A program made the translations under genes and the position numbers. Positions 7,319-15,830 of a DNA stretch of 53,766 nt are shown here, one piece after another. Within the stretch, counting starts at the first letter, position 1. The number at the start of each line of letters is the position of its first letter. This stretch comes from a virus: positions 1-53,766 of the IMG/VR virus record IMGVR_UViG_3300045125_000094, one strand, 5' to 3'. Below the pieces are notes generated by a model. It was given only the letters and a program-made list of their open reading frames with translations. It searched no databases and was not told the DNA's origin.

Positions 7319-7528
7319 GTGATGAGACGGAAGACTTTCACAATCAGGCTTTCAGAAAATTTGATTCGCGACCTCGACCGCGAGGCGAAAAGCACTTTCG
7401 CGCGCGGCAACAGCCGGACGCTGATGCTTCAGCGGATTCTGACGGAAAGGTATGAGGCGAATCAGCAGGTGTCTTCGGGTGAGGAGGCCCGGAGAAAGCG
7501 GAGGGTCGGTATTCCCGACCCTCGATAA
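7319..7528 (+). CDS. Ribbon-helix-helix repressor-like protein
   Basis: 69 residues (GTG at 7319 or ATG at 7322). KTFTIRLSENLIRDLDREAK, then ARGNSRTLMLQRILTERYEA, is a CopG/Arc-type RHH domain, followed by a basic tail. It is the first gene of the rightward operon, directly downstream of the tandem TTGATACCA repeats, and may bind them. The 3' end (7501-7525) forms a 9-bp stem-loop (GAGGGTCGG, loop, CCGACCCTC) without a T tract. Confidence 0.65.
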   Translation: MMRRKTFTIRLSENLIRDLDREAKSTFARGNSRTLMLQRILTERYEANQQVSSGEEARRKRRVGIPDPR

Positions 7529-7624
7529 AACCGCGATGTGCGGTCAACCGGGGAGCCCGGCGGGGAGTCCATCTCCGCCGGCCCTGTTGAACACACGATG
7601 GCTACACGAAGGATGATACCACAT

Positions 7625-7966
7625 ATGTACCAGATTAGTGACATCAGATTCGACGCCGGGTCGCTCAGGGCCGAGAAGGCTCGCCGCTATGCTACTGTCG
7701 AATCACTTGCCGCTCACCTCAAGCACTCGCCAACCACGATCATCAACGCGCTGCACGGCCGCGATAATGTCCGGCTCGGCACGCTGCGCAGGATCGCCGC
7801 GCGCCTCGGCCTTCGCGTTGAGGTCACGTTTAGCCCGATCGGCGCTGGCTGTGCGCGCTGCGACGGCACCGGCATTGTCAGCGACGGTTACGCTGATCAC
7901 TCGTTTCCGACAGAGTGCGTCTGCGTTGATGGATCTCCCGTCACTGAAGAGGAGATACCGCTGTGA
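7625..7966 (+). CDS. Cro/XRE-like HTH protein with cysteine motif
   Basis: About 113 residues from ATG at 7625 (AAGG 12 bp upstream); ATG 7598 and GTG 7538 are in-frame alternatives without better ribosome sites. A helix-turn-helix (VESLAAHLKHSPTTIINAL, then VRLGTLRRIAARLGLRVEV) resembles lambda-type repressors. It is followed by CARCDGTG, one half of a DnaJ-like zinc motif, and a later C-x-C. A GC-rich 10-bp stem-loop (about 7558-7582) lies before it. Probably a second switch regulator. Confidence 0.65.
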   Translation: MYQISDIRFDAGSLRAEKARRYATVESLAAHLKHSPTTIINALHGRDNVRLGTLRRIAARLGLRVEVTFSPIGAGCARCDGTGIVSDGYADHSFPTECVCVDGSPVTEEEIPL

Positions 7967-8286
7967 ACCAGACCTTGCTTGACCTGCGCGAGGAGATAAA
8001 TCGATATCGCATTGCTGCCAGCTGCGCCGCCAACATTCAGGCGCGCATCGAGGCAGCGTATGACAGCGGCGATTTGCGTCAGATCGCCGAAGTGCGCGAG
8101 CACCTTGCTGCCCGCTGGCGACACTTGGTGGTTGAGCGCGACGATGCGCAGCTCGCCATTCGGGGGCTGTGCGCCAAGGTATTACACGAGACCCATCAAC
8201 GCGGCGTCGCCGGCGACGCAGGGAGCGAAAGCCACCCCGAACGCGTGCTGGAGTGGCCTGCGACTACAGGCCCGGGGAGGCAGTGA
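7963..8286 (+). CDS. Hypothetical helical protein
   Basis: GTG at 7963 overlaps the previous stop by 4 bp. Up to 107 residues, helical and charged (LLDLREEINRYRIAASCAAN, then LRQIAEVREHLAARWRHLVV). The last 30 residues are low in secondary-structure potential and overlap stem-loops of the next region, so the true end may be earlier or a frame change may hide it. Function unknown. Confidence 0.5.
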   Translation: MNQTLLDLREEINRYRIAASCAANIQARIEAAYDSGDLRQIAEVREHLAARWRHLVVERDDAQLAIRGLCAKVLHETHQRGVAGDAGSESHPERVLEWPATTGPGRQ

Positions 8287-8618
8287 CCACGCCTTCCCCG
8301 CTCTTCTGAGATTCGCCACGCGGCGAACAGGGGCGATGCGGCTCAGGAAGGCAAGGCTCGCGTCGCTCCTTCACCAGTTATGCCCGGTATGTTCTTTTTA
8401 TGCGCGTGCAGAGTTGTCCTCACATCTGAGCGATTCGGCTGAGGGGCTCAGCCGGGAGGGTTCAGGTGACACGCGCGTTTATTCCGGCCGGATCCCGGGA
8501 CCGGGCACCCACATTGCGCAAGCGCGCAATCATTCACGTTTTCTTGTGTGGGCGTGAGTGAACCTTGTCACATGTCAACTGCTGGCGGTTTGGCTACCTC
8601 ACGCCAGCAGTCTTTTTT
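8201..8618 (+). ncRNA. Candidate structured RNA ending in a terminator
   Basis: Between the coding frames is a dense series of stems: GCGTCGC/GCGACGC (about 8204-8219), GGCCTG/CAGGCC (about 8256-8273), a GGGGAGGC/GCCTTCCCC-type stem just after it, GGCTGAG/CTCAGCC (8437-8453), ATTGCGC/GCGCAAT (8513-8530), CATTCACG/CGTGAGTG (8531-8560), then a terminator. I see no convincing protein in 8287-8630. No known RNA family recognised; a regulatory leader for the genes from 8631 is the alternative. Confidence 0.4.
8578..8618 (+). terminator. Rho-independent terminator
   Basis: A perfect 10-bp stem (ACTGCTGGCG at 8578-8587, CGCCAGCAGT at 8602-8611) is followed by C and six T. It lies 13 bp before the next gene at 8631, so it would block the replication operon unless transcription is antiterminated or the stem acts as an attenuator. 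Confidence 0.85.
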
Positions 8619-8630
8619 CGGGAGAAGCGA

Positions 8631-8884
8631 TGAAGCTCAAAGAAATTACTATCACCTACGGAGGTAAGCTCAACCTGGGCGACTACAACAGTGCCCATGT
8701 CGAGATGACGCTCAGCGCTCTGCCGGAGGACGGCGAGACGGCTGAGCAGGTCGCGGCCGCTCTGATGGCGACGGCCAAAGCCAAGGTGCGCGAGGAAACA
8801 CGCGCTCTGTACGCAAAGCGCGGCGCTCGTGTCGACCAAATCTTCGCCGGCTTGCCCGTCGAAGTTCAAAAGCAAATGCAGTAA
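8631..8884 (+). CDS. Hypothetical early protein
   Basis: 84 residues from ATG at 8631, after GGGAGAAG. MKLKEITITYGGKLNLGDYN and SAHVEMTLSALPEDGET begin it, with a C-terminal helical half. This beta-then-helix pattern occurs in phage replication and recombination modules, but I cannot name the family. It is the first gene after the terminator at 8578-8618. Confidence 0.6.
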
Positions 8885-8900
8885 CTACAGGAGTCCAAAT

Positions 8901-9611
8901 ATGATAAAAGGTCTGACAGATAAGCCCTCCGCGTTTCCGCAGATCGGCGTATTGCGCAAGGGCGCAGCGAAGCCTGACCGCGGGCCCGGAAAGGATCTCA
9001 ATCACTTTCGTTTTGACAGCGACGATCCTGACGCCGTCAAGGCGTTCAACGACGCTTACGGCACCGAGCCGCGCTCGATCTTTGCCTACGTTCCGTTTGA
9101 GACAACGGACGAGAACTTTGAGGCGTGGAAGGAAGAGTGGGACGCGTCGTCTTTGCGGCATCGCTGCGACGGCGAGACGATGGTCCGCTGGCTGACGCCG
9201 CAGGGCACCTACTCGACCGCGCCGAAGTCCTGCACTGGCGGCTGCAAGCAGGTCGGACGGCTTCGGATTATCATTCCGGAGCTGAAGCGAATGGCGTATG
9301 TCATGGTGCAGACTACGTCGATTCACGACATCATTGAGATTCATCAGAACTTGCTGGCTCTGGAATCAGCACGAGGCAGTCTGCGCGGCATTCCGCTTGT
9401 CATCCGTCGCACTCCTCGCGAGATCTCGACGCCCGGCCCGGACGGCAAGCGCGTGCGCCGCGAGAAGTGGCTGATCGCTGTCGAGGCGCAGCCCGCGTGG
9501 GTTGAGCAGCAGCTGCGCGTCACTGCCGCCGCCGCGATGCCTTCACTGCCCGGTGCTCCCGCGCTCGCTCTCCCTCCTGGGACGGCGATGACGATGACGC
9601 CGATGACGTGA
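8901..9611 (+). CDS. Gp3-like (putative recombination directionality factor family)
   Basis: 236 residues from ATG at 8901. It shows the signature of the phage Gp3-like family (phiBT1/phiC31 gp3 relatives): IKGLTDKPSAFPQIGVLRKG, PGKDLNHFRF, ENFEAWKEEWDA, HRCDGETMVRWLTP, CTGGCKQVGRLRIIIPEL, RRTPREISTPGPDGKRVRR. In phiC31-type phages gp3 switches a serine integrase to excision; this phage has a tyrosine integrase, so its job here may differ. Two cysteines in CTGGC may bind metal. It is in the replication operon, overlapping the next gene by 4 bp. Confidence 0.7.
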   Translation: MIKGLTDKPSAFPQIGVLRKGAAKPDRGPGKDLNHFRFDSDDPDAVKAFNDAYGTEPRSIFAYVPFETTDENFEAWKEEWDASSLRHRCDGETMVRWLTPQGTYSTAPKSCTGGCKQVGRLRIIIPELKRMAYVMVQTTSIHDIIEIHQNLLALESARGSLRGIPLVIRRTPREISTPGPDGKRVRREKWLIAVEAQPAWVEQQLRVTAAAAMPSLPGAPALALPPGTAMTMTPMT

Positions 9612-9997
9612 CGCCAGCCATTGCCGAAGCTCAGCCTGTCGCGGTTGACCCGGCCGCTGCCGCCAGCGTCGAGAAAGCGCTCAAGCTCGTCGCGATGCAT
9701 CAAGCGAACGACAATGCTGGCACGGCGAAGATTATCTTCGATCGCGACTATGCCAGGCTGAGCTTTGACGCCCGTCAGCAGGTGCTGATCGAGATCAAGC
9801 CGACCCTGATCAGCGCCGTTGACGCTGTCTGCGCAGAGCTTGATGCGCGAATCGGCGCGGAGGCGCTTAACCAGCTGCTGGTTGTGAATGCCGGCACCAT
9901 GGCGTTTGACGACATGGACTCGATCGCTCTGGTGAGTCTGCTGTCCGCGCTCAAGCGTGAACGGCAAAAGGCTCCCGCAAAGGCGGTGAGCGCATGA
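9608..9997 (+). CDS. Hypothetical early protein
   Basis: 129 residues; GTG at 9608 overlaps the previous stop. Ala-rich N-terminus, then a helical protein (LIEIKPTLISAVDAVCAELD, ALNQLLVVNAGTMAF). It ends with ATGA overlap to a short membrane peptide. No family recognised. Confidence 0.6.
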   Translation: MTPAIAEAQPVAVDPAAAASVEKALKLVAMHQANDNAGTAKIIFDRDYARLSFDARQQVLIEIKPTLISAVDAVCAELDARIGAEALNQLLVVNAGTMAFDDMDSIALVSLLSALKRERQKAPAKAVSA

Positions 9998-10077
9998 AGT
10001 CATTCATTGGTGAGACCCTGCTGCTGTGGCTCGGCGTCATTCTCGTGTGTGCATGGGCGATCTGGTACATGGGATAA
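9994..10077 (+). CDS. Single-span membrane peptide, 27 aa
   Basis: ATG at 9994 overlaps the previous stop (ATGA) and its TAA overlaps the helicase ATG (TAATG). The peptide is almost entirely one transmembrane helix (LLLWLGVILVCAWAIWYMG). The two tight overlaps support a real, translationally coupled gene. Function unknown. Confidence 0.55.
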   Translation: MKSFIGETLLLWLGVILVCAWAIWYMG

Positions 10078-11689
10078 TGCAACTGCGACCCTATCAACAA
10101 GAGGCGTTGACAGCGATCGACGAGGCACTGGCTCGTGGCGTTCGCCGTCAACTGCTCGCGCTCCCGACCGGCGGCGGCAAGACTGTTGTCTTCTCCGAGC
10201 TTGTCCGTCGTCGGCCCGGACGCGCACTCATACTCGCTCACCGCGATCGCCTTATTCAGCAGGCGCACGACAAGCTCGCCACCGTCATCGAGCCGGCGAG
10301 ACTTGGTATCGTTAAAGCTGATCAGAATCACTTTGCAGCGCAAACGATTGTCGCCTCTGTGCAGACTCTTGCGCGGCCGCGACGTCGCCAGTCGCTGCCA
10401 AAATTTGACACTATTATTATCGACGAGGCGCACAGATCCGCTGCTCGTGTCTATCGCGAGATCATTGACGAACTGGCCGGCCCCGACTGCCTGCTGCTCG
10501 GTGTTACCGCTACACCTGAGCGCTCCGACGGCGTCGGCCTCGACACGGTCTACGACGAGATCGTTTACCAGGTTGGCATCCTCGATCTGATTGAGGCCGG
10601 CTACCTGATCCCGCTGCGCGGTCGCAAGGTTGTTATCAACGCCGACTTCTCGCACGTCCATACTTGCCGCAATACTGACGGAGTCAGCGATTACAAAACG
10701 GACGAGATCGAGCAGCTGATGCAGGCTGCCAACTGGTGCGAACATATCGGCAAGGCATGGCTCGAAGACGCCAGAGATCGACGCACCATCGCCTTTGTTC
10801 CTCGCGTCAGAATGGCCTATCAGCTCGCCGAGTGGCTGACCGGGAACGGCATTGCCGCGGCGGCGCTTGACGGCTCCAGTCATATCAGCGACCAGCGGCG
10901 CGTTGTTCGCGACTTTGAGGCTGGCCGGATTCAGTTTCTCGCCAACTGCGACCTGTTTGTCGAGGGCGCGGATATCCCCTCGATTAACTGCGTTGTCTTC
11001 GCTCGGCCAACCAAGTCGCGGATCGTCTATAGTCAGGCCATTGGCCGCGGCACCCGGCTGTCACCTGAGACCGGCAAGACCGACTGTCTTGTCCTTGATG
11101 TTGCCGGCGCGACAAACCGATTCGATCTGTGTCACCTCGGCACGCTGGCCGGCGTCAACCGAGTGCGCGACGACGAGACGCTGGCGGAGGCCGTGGAGCG
11201 CGAGGAGAAGGAGGCTCAAGCTAAAGCCGAGGCCGTACCTCCGCCAGCGATGCACGGAGACCTTCGGCTTGTTGATGCGGATCTCTTCGTCGATACCCGC
11301 CACCGCAGCCGGCACAGCAGTTCAAGTGGAACATTGACAAGATCACCCGTGAGGCTGAAATGCGCGCCGGTTCGCATCTGTATCGCATCTGCCGGCCTGA
11401 TCCGAACGGTGACTACATCTACTCGTATCAGGATGTTCGCACCTCTGAGACCGCAACGTACTACCGGGCGGACACTTACCTGCAAGCGCTACAGGAATGC
11501 AACCAGCACGCCAACACCGTGACGTTTGGCGGACCGGAAGCAGCATGGCGCAAAAAGCCTGCCAGTGAGAAGCAGGCGCAAATACTCCGCAAATTTCGCA
11601 TAGCAAACGCTGAATCGTTGACCAGCGGGGAGGCGGCCGATCTGATCACCGCCTGCTTCGACCGATCACGAAGGCGGGGTCGAAGGTGA
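10077..11689 (+). CDS. SF2 DEAH-box helicase
   Basis: About 537 residues. Motifs in order: RPYQQEAL (Q-type motif), PTGGGKT (Walker A, about residue 32), IIIDEAH (Walker B), TATPERSDG (motif III), VEGADIPSINCV (motif V) and QAIGRGTR (motif VI). This is the RecQ/RecG/UvsW-like superfamily 2 layout, probably unwinding or remodelling phage DNA during replication or recombination. A frame change near 11310-11330 joins QFKWNIDKITREAEMRAG to a C-terminal domain ending at 11689. ATG at 10077 overlaps the previous stop. Confidence 0.88.
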
Positions 11690-11695
11690 GCACAT

Positions 11696-13996
11696 ATGAC
11701 ACTACAGGACTTCCTTGGCAGATTCGAGACTCACAAGCGCTCGGGCGGCGGCTACCAGGTGCGCTGCCCCGCTCACGAGGACAACAAAGCTTCGCTCAAC
11801 ATCAAACAAGGCGACAAGGGTATTCTTGTCAAGTGTCACGCAAATTGTTCAACCGATCGCGTGCTCGAAGTCATGGGGCTCACGCTGCGCGATCTCTTCG
11901 ATACTCCGTCAGATCCGCAGTGGCGAGCGCGTCCGGCATCTCAGCCAGCTCGTTCTCAACAGTCGCGTTCGCAGCCAGCCGCTCAGCCAGCGGCACGTCA
12001 GCAGGATCGCCGCGACCCTGTCGCTGTCTACAAGTACCGCGATGAGGCCGGCGACCTGCTTTTTGAGGTGCTGCGATTCGAGCCGAAAGACTTTCGTCAG
12101 CGCCGGCCTGACGGCAGGGGCGGGTATATCTGGAAGCTCGACGACACTCGCCGCGTTCTGTACCGACTACCGGAGCTGCTCAATAGTCACCCGGACTCTA
12201 CCGTCTGGATTGTCGAGGGCGAGAAGGATGTGGACGCGCTGCGCGGCCTTGGCTTCACCGCCACCTGCTCTGTCGGCGGGGCTGGCAAATGGAGATCCGA
12301 TGACTACAATCAGCACCTCGCCGACCGCGATGTGATCGTCATTCCGGACAACGATCAGCCCGGCATCGATCACGCTCACGCCATCGAGCTGGCTCTGCTT
12401 GGCGTCGCTCGCTCGGTCAGGATCCTTACGCTGCCCGGTCTGCCGCCCAAAGGTGACGTCTTCGACTGGCTGGCGATCGACGGCAACGACGCGGATCGTC
12501 TCGTCGCTCTCGCCGACCAGCTCGACGAGCAGCCGCCTGTCAGCGCGCAGGTGTCGCCTGTCGCTGCCGTCTTCGAGGTTTCCGAGACTGGCCTGACACC
12601 GGACAAATGGCGGCGCACTCACGAAGGACTCGCGCTGGAGTTGCTCGCTCGCGCCAATGGCGATATTTGCTATATCTCGGATCTGACCGCGGATCTCAAG
12701 GCGGATACTTTCGCCACCTGGTCCGGCTCGCGCTGGTTCTTCCGCAATCCGGCTCTCGCCGCTCTCACCGAACGCCAGCGCCTGATGACGGCTGAGTTTC
12801 GCGCCTGGGTGCAGTCTTTTCTCGATCTGGTGGAGAATGACGTCGAGTCGCTCAGCAAGTTTGAGTCGGCGGCGCTCCGCTTCTCAAAGGAGATGGAATC
12901 GAGCGCCTTCAAAAAGGCGTGGCGCGAGGAGATCAAGGCCTACGGGCCCATTCACGCCAAAATCGGCGATTTTGATCAGGATCACTATGTCCTCAATTGC
13001 CAGAATGGCACGCTTGACCTCAGGAGGGGCATCCTGCGCGATTTTGACCGCCGTGACTACCTTACCCGCCAGCTCGACTTTGCGTTCGATCCTGAGGCAT
13101 CCTGCCCGCAATGGCTGCGCTTTCTTGATACAGTCTTCGCCGGCAATCGCGAACTCATCGACTACATGCAGCGCGCCATCGGCTACACGCTGACCGGTGA
13201 CACCTCCGAACAGTGCCTCTTCCTCTGTCACGGGCCGGGCGCGAACGGGAAGTCGGTAATGCTCGAAGTCATCACGGCGCTGCTCGGCGAGTTCGCCCAG
13301 GCGTCGCCAATGACCACTTTTACCGCCAAACCGAACGACAACGGCGCGTCAAACGATCTTGCCCGAATGCGCGGCGCTCGCCTGATCACCGCCTCCGAAA
13401 CCAACGAAGGAATTCGTCTCAACGAGGCGCTTGTCAAAAAGATCACCGGGCAGGACACCGTCACCGCTCGATTCCTCTACAGCGAATACTTCGACTTCCG
13501 TCCGTCGTTCAAGCTGTGGATCGCCATGAACCACCTGCCGACCATTCGCGGCACGGATGACGGGATCTGGCGTCGCCTTCGCCTGATCCCGTTCAGCGTA
13601 ATCATCCCCGAAGAGCAGCGCGACAAACACCTGACCACGAAACTCAAGTCAGAGCTGCCCGGGATTCTTGCATGGGCGCTCGCCGGCTGTCTCGACTGGC
13701 AGCGCAACGGTATGCGCACGCCAGAAGCCGTCAATGCCGCAACTCAGGGTTATCGCTCCGAGCAGGACGTCCTCGGCGCGTTTATCCAGGAGCGCTGCAT
13801 CGTCGGCAACGCATACGACGCACCAACCAACGATCTCTACCGTGCCTATTCTGAATGGGCGCAGCAGTCAGGCGAATATGTGATCTCGAAGAACGCTTTT
13901 GGTCGTCGAATGACCGATCGCGGCTTCAAGCTCGAACATGCTCGCAGCGGTGATCGTCGAATCGGCGTCGGTCTGCTCGCGGATCAGTCGAAATAG
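11696..13996 (+). CDS. P4-type primase-helicase
   Basis: 766 residues in one intact frame. N-terminal CHC2-like zinc segment (CPAHEDNKASL and CHANC), TOPRIM-like primase core (WIVEGEKDVDALRGLG, VIPDNDQPGIDHA), a D5-type middle domain (QNGTLDLRRGILRDF), and an SF3 helicase (CHGPGANGKSVMLEVITALL Walker A; MRGARLITASETNEG Walker B region; WIAMNHLPTIRGTDDGIWRR sensor/Arg). This is the architecture of phage/plasmid replication initiators such as P4 alpha. Iterons begin just downstream, fitting an initiator that binds its own origin. Confidence 0.93.
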   Translation: MTLQDFLGRFETHKRSGGGYQVRCPAHEDNKASLNIKQGDKGILVKCHANCSTDRVLEVMGLTLRDLFDTPSDPQWRARPASQPARSQQSRSQPAAQPAARQQDRRDPVAVYKYRDEAGDLLFEVLRFEPKDFRQRRPDGRGGYIWKLDDTRRVLYRLPELLNSHPDSTVWIVEGEKDVDALRGLGFTATCSVGGAGKWRSDDYNQHLADRDVIVIPDNDQPGIDHAHAIELALLGVARSVRILTLPGLPPKGDVFDWLAIDGNDADRLVALADQLDEQPPVSAQVSPVAAVFEVSETGLTPDKWRRTHEGLALELLARANGDICYISDLTADLKADTFATWSGSRWFFRNPALAALTERQRLMTAEFRAWVQSFLDLVENDVESLSKFESAALRFSKEMESSAFKKAWREEIKAYGPIHAKIGDFDQDHYVLNCQNGTLDLRRGILRDFDRRDYLTRQLDFAFDPEASCPQWLRFLDTVFAGNRELIDYMQRAIGYTLTGDTSEQCLFLCHGPGANGKSVMLEVITALLGEFAQASPMTTFTAKPNDNGASNDLARMRGARLITASETNEGIRLNEALVKKITGQDTVTARFLYSEYFDFRPSFKLWIAMNHLPTIRGTDDGIWRRLRLIPFSVIIPEEQRDKHLTTKLKSELPGILAWALAGCLDWQRNGMRTPEAVNAATQGYRSEQDVLGAFIQERCIVGNAYDAPTNDLYRAYSEWAQQSGEYVISKNAFGRRMTDRGFKLEHARSGDRRIGVGLLADQSK

Positions 13997-14008
13997 GCGA
14001 TTGAGGCC

Positions 14009-14446
14009 GTGAAGTAATTTTTGAGAATTTTGGCTTAATTCGGAACACTTCAGCGTGGCGTCCAAACGGCGTCACGCTTTTTGTATATATATGCAAATAA
14101 ATTACTTAGCAGCCATCAAACCGCACAATAAGCCCCGATTAAGCCATTTTACGTGGCGCAAAACGCGCGGGTTTTTGGCGCAATGGTGAAGTAATTGTGA
14201 AGTAATCGTGAAGTAATTTTAGGTAATACTTCACGCTTAACTCTTTGTTTTTAACTATTTACCTATTATGTGAAGTATGTGAAGTAATTTTCTATACACG
14301 TATATAAGAAAAAAGGGGAAAGAGGGGGTAATTATTCCCATGCGTATCTACAATGCAACAAATACTTCACATTCATCACGCCTACGGCTAAAGCATTGCT
14401 ACGTATGAGTTTAAGCCCGTGATGTAATTGTGAAGCAATACTTCAC
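14009..14446. repeat. Iteron-rich AT-rich region, probable replication origin
   Basis: GTGAAGTAAT occurs at 14009, 14187, 14198, 14209 and 14280, with variants at 14271 (GTGAAGTAT), 14420 (GTGATGTAAT) and 14430 (GTGAAGCAAT). The inverse ATACTTCAC occurs near 14227, 14363 and 14438. Copies at 14187-14218 are exactly 11 bp apart. The region is AT-rich, non-coding and directly after the primase-helicase gene, as P4 ori/crr iterons relate to the alpha protein. Confidence 0.8.
14052..14083 (+). terminator. Rho-independent terminator after primase gene
   Basis: An 11-bp stem with two G-U pairs (AGCGTGGCGTC, loop CAAAC, GGCGTCACGCT) is followed by a T run. It lies 55 bp after the primase-helicase stop and would separate the replication operon from the origin. 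Confidence 0.8.
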
Positions 14447-14464
14447 ACAATCACCAAATCGCTT

Positions 14465-14704
14465 ATGAAAGACCTGACCGCGAACGCAAAACTCAATCCG
14501 TGGGCCGAACTCGACGCCAGAGGTCGTCGCCTGGACGACCTTTCCGCCCTGATCCGTCTTTGGTCTGCCGCCAAAGACGACCTCGACGAAGCTCTCGCGA
14601 ACCCACTCAACACCGAAGCCGATATGCAGCGTCATCGTCGTCGCTTCGCCGAAGCCTGTCACCAGCTGCAACAGACTACGCGCACGCTGCTGACGCAGGA
14701 ATGA
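14465..14704 (+). CDS. Hypothetical protein
   Basis: 79 residues, helical and charged (ELDARGRRLDDLSALIRLWS, DDLDEALANPLNTEADMQRH). No clear ribosome site at the ATG, 19 bp after the last iteron. Its stop overlaps a possible 24-residue frame. Function unknown. Confidence 0.5.
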   Translation: MKDLTANAKLNPWAELDARGRRLDDLSALIRLWSAAKDDLDEALANPLNTEADMQRHRRRFAEACHQLQQTTRTLLTQE

Positions 14705-14775
14705 ACACACAGACAAGCGTCGTCCCTGCCCCGATCGACGTGAAACGCACGAGAACCGTAGTGACAGTCACATAG
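14701..14775 (+). CDS. Possible small peptide, 24 aa
   Basis: ATG at 14701 overlaps the previous stop (ATGA). It encodes MNTQTSVVPAPIDVKRTRTV and a few more residues. The only support is the start/stop overlap and its place between two genes. Confidence 0.25.
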   Translation: MNTQTSVVPAPIDVKRTRTVVTVT

Positions 14776-14791
14776 CGAAAAAGGAAGGTCC

Positions 14792-15211
14792 ATGGGATTT
14801 CGAGCAGTACAGATCGCGAATCTATCGCAACCAACTCGACGCAAGTTTGCGCGAGCACTGCATCTTTTAGGCAAGGGCTCGCAATCGGCCTGGCTGAGCG
14901 TGCAGGTGCGACGGGTAATCCGCGAGGCGGCCATCCAGTTCGGTGAAGGCTTTGAGCAGACGCACCTGACGGAGGAGGAGCAGTTTGTTTGCGAGGTCAT
15001 TGCTGACGGCGCGGCCGAGATCGGTGAGATCGCCAGAGAGTCAATGATTCACGAACAACGGGTCCGAGCGATCCTGAAGCGATTACTGGAGTATGGCTGG
15101 ATCGAAGAGCGGCGCAAGGGCGGGAAGACCGACGCTGCGCGAGGTGCAACGATAAAGCTCTACTTCCCAAAACGGCCAATCTCGGCTGCGATAGACGGCT
15201 CGTCAAAATAA
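14792..15211 (+). CDS. Winged-helix regulator
   Basis: 139 residues; ATG follows AAGGAAGG. The C-terminal half has a winged helix: EEEQFVCEVIADGAAEIGEI, RVRAILKRLLEYGWIEERRK, then a wing and KLYFP. It is the last gene before the lysis and structural block, which is where late-gene activators or antiterminators often lie. That role is inferred from position. Confidence 0.6.
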   Translation: MGFRAVQIANLSQPTRRKFARALHLLGKGSQSAWLSVQVRRVIREAAIQFGEGFEQTHLTEEEQFVCEVIADGAAEIGEIARESMIHEQRVRAILKRLLEYGWIEERRKGGKTDAARGATIKLYFPKRPISAAIDGSSK

Positions 15212-15239
15212 ATCTCGCGATCGGGGTAGTCTGTGACCT

Positions 15240-15827
15240 GTGAGAGCGAAGGAATCCATCACGGTCGAAGAGATTGCCGCCATCGCGGCGGAGATCGCTG
15301 TGCCTGTTGCGGCGCTACGGGCTGTGCTGGATGTCGAGACGCGAGGCGTCGGCTTTCTGGCTGACGGCCGGCCAATCGTGCTGTTTGAGCGGCATTGGTT
15401 TCACCGGCTGACAAAGGGGCAGCACGCAGGCGCGACCGACGTGTCATCGAGACAGCCGGGTGGATACGCGATCGGACCAACACCGGAAGCGAGAGGGCAG
15501 CGGGAATGGGAGCGGCTGGCGAGAGCGGCGCAGCTTGACTGGGACGCTGCGATGATGAGCGCCTCGTGGGGACTGCCGCAGATCCTTGGTGTCAATTACC
15601 GGCAATGCCTGTGCGCGACGATCGAAGAGTTTGTGACGGCAATGCAGGAGAGCGAGCGGCGCCAGGTGGAGCTGCTGGCGGAATTTCTGCGATCGCGTCG
15701 ACTGCTTGACGAATTGCGGCGACAGGACTGGGCAGGATTCGCGAGACAGTACAACGGACCTCTTTATCGGCAAAATCGATATGACGAAAAACTGGCAGAG
15801 GCGTTTGCCAGATTCAACAAGGAGTAG
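15240..15827 (+). CDS. Endolysin, N-acetylmuramidase domain
   Basis: 195 residues from GTG at 15240. VLDVETRGVGFLADGRPIVL, FERHWFHRL, then MSASWGLPQILGVNY and ARQYNGPLYRQNRYDEKLAEAF match the N-acetylmuramidase (DUF3380-type) domain of phage lysins. The Glu in DVETRG is the likely catalytic acid. No cell-wall-binding domain or signal peptide, so export would need the holin-like gene that follows 3 bp later. Confidence 0.88.
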   Translation: MRAKESITVEEIAAIAAEIAVPVAALRAVLDVETRGVGFLADGRPIVLFERHWFHRLTKGQHAGATDVSSRQPGGYAIGPTPEARGQREWERLARAAQLDWDAAMMSASWGLPQILGVNYRQCLCATIEEFVTAMQESERRQVELLAEFLRSRRLLDELRRQDWAGFARQYNGPLYRQNRYDEKLAEAFARFNKE

Positions 15828-15830
15828 CGA

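Noticed and set aside
8012-8557. A 181-residue plus-strand protein over the folded region
   Set aside because: Low-complexity Arg/Ser/Ala composition in the wrong frame of the neighbouring gene; stems explain the sequence better.
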